NCBI GenBank assembly: GCA_900769345.1
Contig: CAAGGJ010000139.1
Coordinates: 1-49,734, forward strand
Direction: 5' to 3'
From: Bacteroidales bacterium
Lineage (GTDB): Bacteria > Bacteroidota > Bacteroidia > Bacteroidales > Muribaculaceae
Length of the DNA: 49,734 bases
Shown here: positions 18,701-24,492 of the stretch, one piece after another
How positions within the stretch are numbered: position 1 is the stretch's first letter
Layout: each line of letters opens with the position of its first letter
Notes under the pieces: model-generated
The model's input: the letters and a program-made list of their open reading frames with translations, nothing else
Told to the model about the DNA's origin: nothing
Database searches by the model: none
Program-made: the position numbers and the translations under genes

Positions 18701-21700
18701 TTGTTAAACACATCGCTATTTGGCACCACAAATGTGCCGAAGATGTCCATAGTGGCGTATGTAGGTGCGAACTTCATCTTCGATATGGTGAGGTTCACAT
18801 CGGTAGGATTGTATTTTTCAGGAATTTCGAGCGGGAAAGTCACATTTTCCACATTGCCTTCGAGCAAGCCAGCCACTATAGCCTTTCCGTCGGTGATATC
18901 TGCGTAATATTGGGCTATATCGAGTGTCTCGGCAAGGTTTTCTATCTTGCCGTCGACGGTTTCTTGCAAGCGGTCGGCATAGGGCAGTCCGGTGTCGCCT
19001 ATGAGGTTATCGATACCCCAGTCGGAGAACAACTTATCCACCACTTCGGCACTCGGCATCTTGTTCGACTTGCCGCCCCATGTCTCCACAGTGCCTTCAT
19101 ACACTTGGTCGTCGGTATTGATGGCTATGTCGCTGAATTTCACAGCCAACTTCCACGTGAAGAGCAATGGTTCCCATATCACGTGACCACTACCCTTGAA
19201 GTGACCCGGTTTGCCGTCGATGGCTTCGAGGTCGCCTCCGTCGAGTATCAGTTCATACTCGCCCACCCTCACGCTCTTGCCGCGCAGGTCGTCGACGGTG
19301 CGCTTGGTGGGGAATTCGTTGGTGATTTGCACCTGGTTGGCGCACTGGAAGTAGCGATGGCTCAACACTTCTGCCATACCGAAGTCCACCACATTGAGCG
19401 AGTCGTTCATAAACACCACTGTGGTGTCGTTGACGGCTCGCGGCTTCACGCGAAGCACCATATATTCGCCTTTCTGCACCTTATCTTCGAGTTTACTCCA
19501 ACGTATGGTGTCGGAGAGCTCGCTGATATCCTTTATGGCGAATACCGGTTCTTTCTTAAACATCTCTTCGTGCGAGATGTATTCCTTGTTGCTGTAAAGC
19601 TCTATGTCGTAGACAAATTTTACCGTATCCGGCTCATAGCCGCCACCGCCCTGATAATTGGGCTTGCGCCACTGTACGGCGATGTCGCTGCCCAAAAATT
19701 CCTTTCGAGCTCCGTTTTCGGCTATATAGTGCGGCAGTGTGATTTGCGGATTGGAGAAGTTATAGAACTCATCGTCGTATAATACATTCGAGATAGATAG
19801 GTCCTCAAAATCGCCGTAGGTAAATGTGAATATTGCAGGCACCGACTTGCCTTGATTCTTATATTTATAGTCTTTGCCTATCGAAGCTGTGTCGGGTGTA
19901 GCATACACGCGTGCCACATATATATTACCTACCTCAAACTTCTCCATCACCGATTTCGGCAATGTGTGGTTCAAGTCTTCGAGACCTTTGGCCTCGTAGA
20001 GCGGTTCGAGCTCTTCAGCAGCTCGTTTGGCATCTTCGAAATTGCGTTCGTAGTCCTCGGTAGGCGCCACTATCTTCAGCGTGTAGGTGAAATTTACCTC
20101 TTCGCCTTTGGTGCCGCTCATTTCGGGCGCCTTCCACGCAAATGTAGGCTTGTAGAACGATACGGAATCGGCTTTCTCGTTAATCAACTCGGTGAGCGGT
20201 CGAGGCGAGGTAAATTCTGCAGCTTCGTAGGTGGTGGGGGCCTCATCCGATGAGAATGCCACGAGTGCGGCATCGCTCTTGCCGTCACGCAGCAGCGACA
20301 CTTCGGCTAACTTCGCTTTATTGCCGCTCAGATGCGCCTGCACACGCATCAGGTAGCCCTGCGCGGAATCTAATGTGCTGAATAGAGTTTCGGGCAATTT
20401 GAAACTATTGCCTGTGATGCCGGTCATCTCATACACGGCATCGAGCTCATCGAGCGCCGAAGCCATGCCTGCCACCGTGATGTCGTAGTCGCCGGTTGGC
20501 TTCACTATCTTCAGGTCGTAGGTATAGCCTATCGAGGGGTCGAGGTCGCCTTGCACATTGGGAGTGCTCCAGCGCACAGTAGGATCGTTCTTATAGATGC
20601 GTTCTGCCACCTTGCCAAGACTCATTCCCTTCTTATAATCCATTTCGGAGAATGGCTTCGGGGTTACAAATTGAGGCGGCGACACGATTGCCGACAGGCA
20701 AGCAAACATCGACGGCTTGCTTCTGCCCTTATCGGCGAATTCAAATTGCTTATACGCATCGTATACGGTATCGGGGCGAGCTATTACCTCAAGCAGATAG
20801 AGATTCTTGGGGTCGAGCTTGCTGACTTCGGTGGAGGGGAGTGAATATTCGAGATTGCGCACACCATCTACCTCAAACACCGGCTCGAGTTCTTGCAGTG
20901 CGCGGCGCATTTCTTCTATGTCCTTGCCATATTCGGCTGTGGGGTGCACTATGCGTATGCCATAGGAGAAAGAGGTAGAGCGTCCGGTAAAGCCAGAGCG
21001 CACGGGTTCTTTCCACTTCACCACCGGTGACGCCGGGTCGAATTGGGCAAACTCTTGAATGCCTGAAGAGCGTACCGGGCTTAGGAGTTCGGGGGCGGTG
21101 TATTTGGTCTTTTCGCCTTCCTGTCCGGAGTAGTCCTTGAGACGCATCATGAGCAGTTCGCTCTTGCCGCCATTGAGTATGTCGATGTATTCGAGGCTTC
21201 CTACTTGCGTAGAGTTGGAATATGCGGTAATTTGCGCAATATAGGTCTCGTAAGGCGACAAATTATTTACAACGCTTGTGGGCAACATTGCCTGCGGGAA
21301 GGTGAGATTGTAATCTTCGAATACTGTAGGATTACGCTCTATGGCCTCCTCGGGCGACTGCAACGGCAGTTGCTGCACTATCTTGATGCTGTAATAGAAT
21401 GTGCGTGGCGTGGGCGAACAGGGCACCACAGGGGCTATCCAAGTCAACAATGGTGTTTGCTTGGAGAGTGTGGCTATGCTGCCGTCCTCAAAATCGCCTT
21501 GACGCACCGGCGACACCCACTGTGGCGGCTTGGCTTGATAGCACACCGTGAAGGTGGCGCGGCTCAGTGCCGGATTGCTTATCAATACGGGCGATGAGAG
21601 ATAGGGGTCCCACTTATATGCCGAGAGTATGATTTCGTAGTTGCCTTCGGGCAGATTGCCGAAACCGTTCGACGAGAAATCCTCAAACAGGTTTTGCGGC

Positions 21701-22068
21701 ATCACTATGTCGCTCATCCTCACGTGGTTGAACATCTGAGTCATTTCCACAGCAGTGAGCACCTTGGTGCCCTTGGCAGGCACTTCGATAGGCTGCTTGG
21801 GCATGGTCTTGCCGGGGATGATGATTTCGATGTCGGACGCAGGCGTGATTTGGCGCAATTCCGTACCGAAATATATCAATTGAGCCTCATCGGTGGTATT
21901 TTGCACCGAGATATTGAAATACTGTCCGGGATTGGTAATATAATACATCACCTGTGGCGGCAGTATGGTGCGCACAGGATTGATATTTATATTTACCTCC
22001 TCGGCTAATGCTGCTATCAATGTGAAGGCAGCTAACAGCAGTGTTGTGATGTATCGTTGTAGTCTCAT
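12733..22068 (-). CDS. Giant exported repeat protein (3111 aa), TANFOR-like
   Basis: The signal peptide is MRLQRYITTLLLAAFTLIAALA. An N-terminal domain (about 24-178) is followed by about five repeats of ~140-150 residues (180-950). Each begins like 'PPQWVSPVRQ' or 'AAEFTSPRP', has a W-[KRT]-xP strand, then 'YxLKIVxPT', a helix with 'AxxELEPVYE', and a 'LPxxxxxxLxxGxxYxxRVxA' close. This resembles the large TANFOR-type proteins of Tannerella/Porphyromonadaceae, a tentative match from memory. Residues about 950-1900 are long beta-rich unknown regions, followed by an acidic linker (EEGEGEGDAEANEE). A tract of 16 serines lies at about 2500-2515, with a second Ser-rich patch to 2540, before a distinct ~570-residue C-terminal region. 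No T9SS tail or lipobox is seen. The repeats also occur as a single unit in the next upstream gene. Confidence 0.8.
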   Translation of the reverse strand: MRLQRYITTLLLAAFTLIAALAEEVNININPVRTILPPQVMYYITNPGQYFNISVQNTTDEAQLIYFGTELRQITPASDIEIIIPGKTMPKQPIEVPAKGTKVLTAVEMTQMFNHVRMSDIVMPQNLFEDFSSNGFGNLPEGNYEIILSAYKWDPYLSSPVLISNPALSRATFTVCYQAKPPQWVSPVRQGDFEDGSIATLSKQTPLLTWIAPVVPCSPTPRTFYYSIKIVQQLPLQSPEEAIERNPTVFEDYNLTFPQAMLPTSVVNNLSPYETYIAQITAYSNSTQVGSLEYIDILNGGKSELLMMRLKDYSGQEGEKTKYTAPELLSPVRSSGIQEFAQFDPASPVVKWKEPVRSGFTGRSTSFSYGIRIVHPTAEYGKDIEEMRRALQELEPVFEVDGVRNLEYSLPSTEVSKLDPKNLYLLEVIARPDTVYDAYKQFEFADKGRSKPSMFACLSAIVSPPQFVTPKPFSEMDYKKGMSLGKVAERIYKNDPTVRWSTPNVQGDLDPSIGYTYDLKIVKPTGDYDITVAGMASALDELDAVYEMTGITGNSFKLPETLFSTLDSAQGYLMRVQAHLSGNKAKLAEVSLLRDGKSDAALVAFSSDEAPTTYEAAEFTSPRPLTELINEKADSVSFYKPTFAWKAPEMSGTKGEEVNFTYTLKIVAPTEDYERNFEDAKRAAEELEPLYEAKGLEDLNHTLPKSVMEKFEVGNIYVARVYATPDTASIGKDYKYKNQGKSVPAIFTFTYGDFEDLSISNVLYDDEFYNFSNPQITLPHYIAENGARKEFLGSDIAVQWRKPNYQGGGGYEPDTVKFVYDIELYSNKEYISHEEMFKKEPVFAIKDISELSDTIRWSKLEDKVQKGEYMVLRVKPRAVNDTTVVFMNDSLNVVDFGMAEVLSHRYFQCANQVQITNEFPTKRTVDDLRGKSVRVGEYELILDGGDLEAIDGKPGHFKGSGHVIWEPLLFTWKLAVKFSDIAINTDDQVYEGTVETWGGKSNKMPSAEVVDKLFSDWGIDNLIGDTGLPYADRLQETVDGKIENLAETLDIAQYYADITDGKAIVAGLLEGNVENVTFPLEIPEKYNPTDVNLTISKMKFAPTYATMDIFGTFVVPNSDVFNNQILVFGSPRMCISPKSLIPEGGTVALLKDFEIQEKKSGYKCKFLAPDDVIEPNNGCFVSWSENQFEWINLDIEMTMPDDLKKVVDGKRTDESPKLLIETQIKIWDEDFLATATLDPFEHVDLPGYVFTAQDVVVDLAARSNHDMMGDFPADYDYGKANISKDDPNKWEGLYMKELSMTFPKSIKIGNQGESMKVGLKNMFIDNSGISVDCGIDNVINYRAGESGTIGGFAFTMDEVAITIVQSDFRDCHFAGTMDVPLFKSEADVKNGKGAINYRCNIYNQTFTKKGTGKGYAYVFKTSQVSSLNFDFVLGKLKLDPNLTYFLVEALPDENDELKTNVELCVGGEVTVAGTETLNSALESLPFDLTLPEIKFCKMRIANCKSFESVYEREMQEKSIEGIHAMMQDVKNSNAVGAGWWNTAEDIKLGDNCYLNLGQWGAASPEKYIGPFLFTLKSWNFDLGGANAKDVSADLSVTLEGEIRFCDELSINASTKLEFVSTIKHLDELSKMTLDFQEVIFHKAEFGVDAGVFSFNGELSTDGSSGNTGGTDKGYKGKIDLEIAKGLFTLEVQGGYFDHKEDGNNFSWGFFYVLAGGKMGIQMPPIVLDDIHGGVYFNCQYNKDDKYNPKPKKGAIGIIFGMGISTTDKVTLKGSLDLTVAFNYKTQTLNTFIFEGGVKCVGGVIDTKVKLVYEDNEEAQYFQLNLTVDASVDGGLSDLLGDWASDINETFGDVNEGFKKAMGDKPEEGEGEGDAEANEEVGDAAGSKGPGAHVSLEIYVGHKKIETSAPGAEVKTYKNGPTKWHVYLGLPDPKEERCRFVLVDFHSKIVTVSIGADAYFCLGSELPGNGELPPIPKEISDFLDGAQHGAAVSDNKSQADNAQQGAKASFLKNAEESGGVMLGASVWGKIKVDLGLFYAGMEAIAGFDISVHKVTSERCMNLGTTPGHNGWYGEGQLYAYLAASMGLRINLGFFKKNIKLIDCGIGGVFRMGMPNPNHFEGKARVKIRLLGGLVNLNKKFSFECGEKCEMFYGNALDNYILFEKCNIAMKDAEEASQKSIDWQFQSRPAITTQATLESDIHVVDPTEMHRMIETSNIGADDEAFEEWASRRFRFDMVGSPRVYEYYSYDSYKNGYSPVDSCIVDYTVNNETVVLQHMKRLNRDRFYRISVTGAAKEFYEGDWKDPWTYDTITGKSSATPWTQTQDFFLQTTKTEATFADDGDLQPYVKVAFPAMWTTDSISGIDTNDSKSYIYAYSGDVKHPWISLDRHLKGKMYNRGELKWYLNRDGRNVEVKDNVWYENDSVSIMTPGNGGFTDIAMNEVNVIRLRYEWSEQVESPSTWVECESYEVYGTSRDAVYEAEHWKFLQKYYGAKSVFGNGNSSSSSSSSSSSSSSSSNINYDRLGAVASISSSSSSSSTSTIGTQMSRSSGLSRSGIGIVGQKTATNVTTSESSSTDSSDPSSYLDLSGLNQSRAENEGLGELADPRWVESHANNDYGESAGDYRFTLEQADYMNDDDEANGGVRNLKFKVTIYQNTHAMVDVEHTKDLLGLAVIPKSEYDNMKFDEYVADKSHIYDAPLLAVRLDKIYSNNIPAVNDENRVYLNAMKLEGGKLPTYSDGGNTNRYITKDPFFYLTYMAKAYFIGGHRFDASSSYSLSWEAVNLQSLNLISPYSKWTDGRLDGDLQQGYKSLMKRAMFSYDWAVNNLGNPYPLYSDGSEYWVNRLGDPAEMGYVTAHKMREEDYAKTLADYYYMCSVLTQDVLANSTSIYGMNKTGMKNWMSVYAPKKLRIHGRYNTGAFIEVPYYQYGVIGIIAAEPYVGNIMVKGRPYLFETKVHNFPDLDRANYHLRMGRPNSGAPKVATKLLLTAVDTKSWPTQPGYNYHKDFSLLETIDFDPIKISVMNDYKMQFSTYRVNAWNINEGRYTVFKPAWQSIKEINNKFNTTYTANFEDLRAKYQLNLQYFGPAPALKIANEQSESPETYSSSTWDFMAP
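14524..14571 (-). repeat. Poly-serine coding tract (16 consecutive Ser codons)
   Basis: Sixteen consecutive TCA/TCG/TCT codons inside the giant gene (residues about 2500-2515), followed by a second Ser-rich patch around 14455-14495. The codons are mixed, so it is an imperfect trinucleotide repeat. As protein it is a flexible linker before the C-terminal region. Confidence 0.85.
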
Positions 22069-22097
22069 TGTATATATGTTCGGGAGTTTTTATGTCG

Positions 22098-22625
22098 TTA
22101 TTTATCGGTTTCGGTTGATGTAACTGCCACTCTAAAGAGCAATATGCGGCTTTTACCGTTGTTGCTGAGTTGCACTTTGGCTCCGGCGGGCACGCGGGTG
22201 GTAATCTGTGCGGCATAGAGAGCATCGCTGCGCAAGCCTTTGGTAACAGTGTGTGGCAGGAGGCATTGCGGAAGCATCAGTTGCCGTGTCTCATACACTT
22301 TGGGATTGCGGCGAATGGCTTGGTCGGGAGCCTGATCGGGCATCACTTCCACTATGCGCAGGTCGTAGGTAATGCCGGCTATGGGTGTTCCGCTTGTCAC
22401 TATGGGTGTCCATTGCAGCATGGGTGCTTGCAGGTTGAGCATCGATGGCTCATTGTCATCGGCATCTACTGCGGGCATCGGCACCACCCATTCGGGAGCA
22501 TTGATGCGTATCACGGTGGGCTCACTGCCGGGCATTGTGCCGGGAGGAAACCCAAACCCCTGTGCAGCGGCTTGTGCCACGGCTATTAGGGTAATTACCA
22601 TATATAATGCTATGCGTTTCATCAT
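22098..22625 (-). CDS. Exported single-repeat protein related to the giant protein's repeats
   Basis: 175 residues with signal peptide MMKRIALYMVITLIAVAQAAA. The mature part is one copy of the repeat found in the downstream 3111-aa protein. APMLQWTPIV parallels TPLLTWIAPVV; ITYDLRIVEVMPDQAPDQAIRRNPKVYE parallels FYYSIKIVQQLPLQSPEEAIERNPTVFE; LPQCLLPHTV parallels FPQAMLPTSV; and NNGKSRILLFRV parallels NGGKSELLMMRL. It may cap or seed packing with the giant protein's first repeat, to which it is closest. Its start overlaps the stop of the upstream barrel gene (ATGATGA), indicating translational coupling. It lacks a lipobox and a T9SS tail, so it is probably periplasmic or passively surface-associated. 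Confidence 0.8.
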   Translation of the reverse strand: MMKRIALYMVITLIAVAQAAAQGFGFPPGTMPGSEPTVIRINAPEWVVPMPAVDADDNEPSMLNLQAPMLQWTPIVTSGTPIAGITYDLRIVEVMPDQAPDQAIRRNPKVYETRQLMLPQCLLPHTVTKGLRSDALYAAQITTRVPAGAKVQLSNNGKSRILLFRVAVTSTETDK

Positions 22626-24346
22626 TTTTTCTTTGCTCCTTTCTTTTGAATGTGTAAGAGTGTGAAGGTGTAGAGATAGTTGAGCGACACGCGTATGTCG
22701 GTGGCGTCGAGACCGCTACGGGTCTTGGTGATGTTCACGTCGCCATATTTGCTAAACGAGCCTGAGAGGCTGAAGGTGTGATACTTCTTGAGCGTATAGC
22801 TGGCGCTGACATCGGCACCCACCGAAAGGCTCTTCGACTGGTGTTCCACTTCGTTGTAGCTCAGCGACACCGTGCCGTTCACGCTCAGGTTCTTGTCCTT
22901 GAGGAAGGAGTGTCCGGTGGAGAGTGATGCCACTTCAGAGCGATATACGGCGTTGAAGCCTTCGGTCTGCTGATGGCTCAAGCTGATGGCGAAATTGGTC
23001 TCCCAGGGCTTAACATTGATGTTATATGATGCTCCGAGGGCTTGTGTTTTAACGTCGTTCTGCCCTACTGAGAAGCGGTTGAGGTCTTTATTGAGGGTAT
23101 AGTTAGCCGAAAGCGACACTGAGTGGTCCACCACATCGCCGGCAAAGTTGAGTGCAGGCATAAGGCTTGCGCTGTGAAGCACGCGGTGCACTTCGGTGGT
23201 GTCGTTGACGGCTGCGGTGCCTTCGGTTTGTCGTTGCAGATAGCCGTTGTACATAGCGGCTATGTTGAAATGCTCGCCAAAGCCCATCGTAGCCGAGGCG
23301 TTATACACATAGCCTTCGGTGGTGTAGAGTTGCTTCTTGGCGAGGTTGTCGGCTTGACCGGAGAATGTTCCGGAGAGGTTCAGACGGCCGAAAAGTGTGG
23401 TGCTGAGCGAAACGCCAAGGCTGTGATAGTTGTTCGATGTATAATATGTACCAAGCGACACGTAGTCGGGTTGAATAATCTTATAGTTGACCGAAGCGCT
23501 GAGCCACGGGAGCGAGAGGCTCACGGCAGCATCGCCGGCAAAGCGCATGCGGGTGGTATAACGGATGTCGAACACCTTGTCGAAGCGAGTGGCATCGCCG
23601 GTGGTGACTTTTTGCGAAGTTTTATCGGCTGTGAATGCCGAGGTGGCCACATTGGCTGATACTGAGAGTCGATTGCCGAATGTGTAGCGGCCTTTGAGAC
23701 CCACGAGGAGGTTTTCCTGGGGTTTTACGCTTTCGCGCCAGAGTTCGTGCAGCGACGACTCTGAATCGTAAGCGCGAAGGAAATATATGTCGACCGATTT
23801 TCCGGCGCTACCATATCCTGCCGAAAATCCCCATCCGTAGCGGCGATATTGCGGTTTGCGGGGATTAGGATCCTCGGGGTTATCATTGACGGCTCGGCGG
23901 AGCACGCCATAGAATGCCGATGAACGGAATTTCGAACCATTATACTCGAGTCCGACGCCGTTGAACGACATATTGAGGATATAATTGGAGAACGGGATGG
24001 TCGATTGCCCGAAATGTGCCTTAAAGTTCTTGTAACTCGGGCTGATGTTGAACGAGAACTGCGGGTAATTGAAGTTGAGGTTATCGTTGGAGAAATAGAT
24101 GGAGAACGGAAGCGAAAATCCGTAGACGTTGATATTGAGATTGGCAAAGATGCTGTTGCTCAATGGCGACATATAGCCATTGCCCGACGAGCGATGGTAA
24201 TAAGTGTTGTTAGTACCTATCGAACCGGAGATTATAAGCGGGTCGCTCTTTGCAATCTGCGAGATATCCTGAGCCGAAACAGACACAATGCCCATGAAAC
24301 AGGCCATAGTTATGGCTGTGGCAAGTCGGATTGACAATTTTTTCAT
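22622..24346 (-). CDS. Outer-membrane beta-barrel protein
   Basis: 574 residues from ATG 24346 (signal MKKLSIRLATAITMACFMGIVSVSA); an ATG 8 codons upstream is also in frame. The mature protein is a succession of amphipathic strands of 9-13 residues with aromatic girdles (YRRYGWGFSAGYGSAGKSVDIYFLRAY, LVGLKGRYTFGNRLSVSANVATSAF, LSVSLSYN-type pairs, YHTFSLSGSFSKYG, IRVSLNYLYTFTLLH), ending in hydrophobic/aromatic residues plus a short lysine tail. That is the signature of a large outer-membrane barrel of about 20-26 strands; the number is an estimate. There is no TonB-dependent plug domain. Its central place in the operon makes it a candidate pore or anchor for the giant partner protein. No named family is recognised. 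Confidence 0.75.
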   Translation of the reverse strand: MKKLSIRLATAITMACFMGIVSVSAQDISQIAKSDPLIISGSIGTNNTYYHRSSGNGYMSPLSNSIFANLNINVYGFSLPFSIYFSNDNLNFNYPQFSFNISPSYKNFKAHFGQSTIPFSNYILNMSFNGVGLEYNGSKFRSSAFYGVLRRAVNDNPEDPNPRKPQYRRYGWGFSAGYGSAGKSVDIYFLRAYDSESSLHELWRESVKPQENLLVGLKGRYTFGNRLSVSANVATSAFTADKTSQKVTTGDATRFDKVFDIRYTTRMRFAGDAAVSLSLPWLSASVNYKIIQPDYVSLGTYYTSNNYHSLGVSLSTTLFGRLNLSGTFSGQADNLAKKQLYTTEGYVYNASATMGFGEHFNIAAMYNGYLQRQTEGTAAVNDTTEVHRVLHSASLMPALNFAGDVVDHSVSLSANYTLNKDLNRFSVGQNDVKTQALGASYNINVKPWETNFAISLSHQQTEGFNAVYRSEVASLSTGHSFLKDKNLSVNGTVSLSYNEVEHQSKSLSVGADVSASYTLKKYHTFSLSGSFSKYGDVNITKTRSGLDATDIRVSLNYLYTFTLLHIQKKGAKKK

Positions 24347-24422
24347 TAACCTTGGCGTGTTCAATATCATTGCGTTTCGATGTTTTTTCTTTAGTGATGT
24401 TGATTTTCTGATTGTCGTTAAT

Positions 24423-24476
24423 CAATCCCGATTCCCGCGCCCTTGGGCAGAGCGCGGGAACTTCGGGGATGATTGA
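24423..24476 (-). terminator. Strong intra-operon hairpin between the 999-aa and barrel genes
   Basis: A 9-bp perfect stem TTCCCGCGC/GCGCGGGAA (24432-24440 with 24452-24460, 11-base loop) is extended outward by a bulged stem pairing 24422-24431 with 24463-24476. It lies in the only sizeable gap (146 bases) of the operon, with no T-run on the minus strand. It may be an RNA-processing or stability element, or a partial terminator reducing expression of downstream genes. Confidence 0.5.
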
Positions 24477-24492
24477 GTGATTATGAAATTGA

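Noticed and set aside
15445..19782. Long plus-strand open frames (about 550 and 609 codons) opposite the 3111-aa gene
   Set aside because: They are antisense shadows created by the codon bias of the giant gene: His/Cys/Val-rich translations without domains, signal peptides or own promoters.
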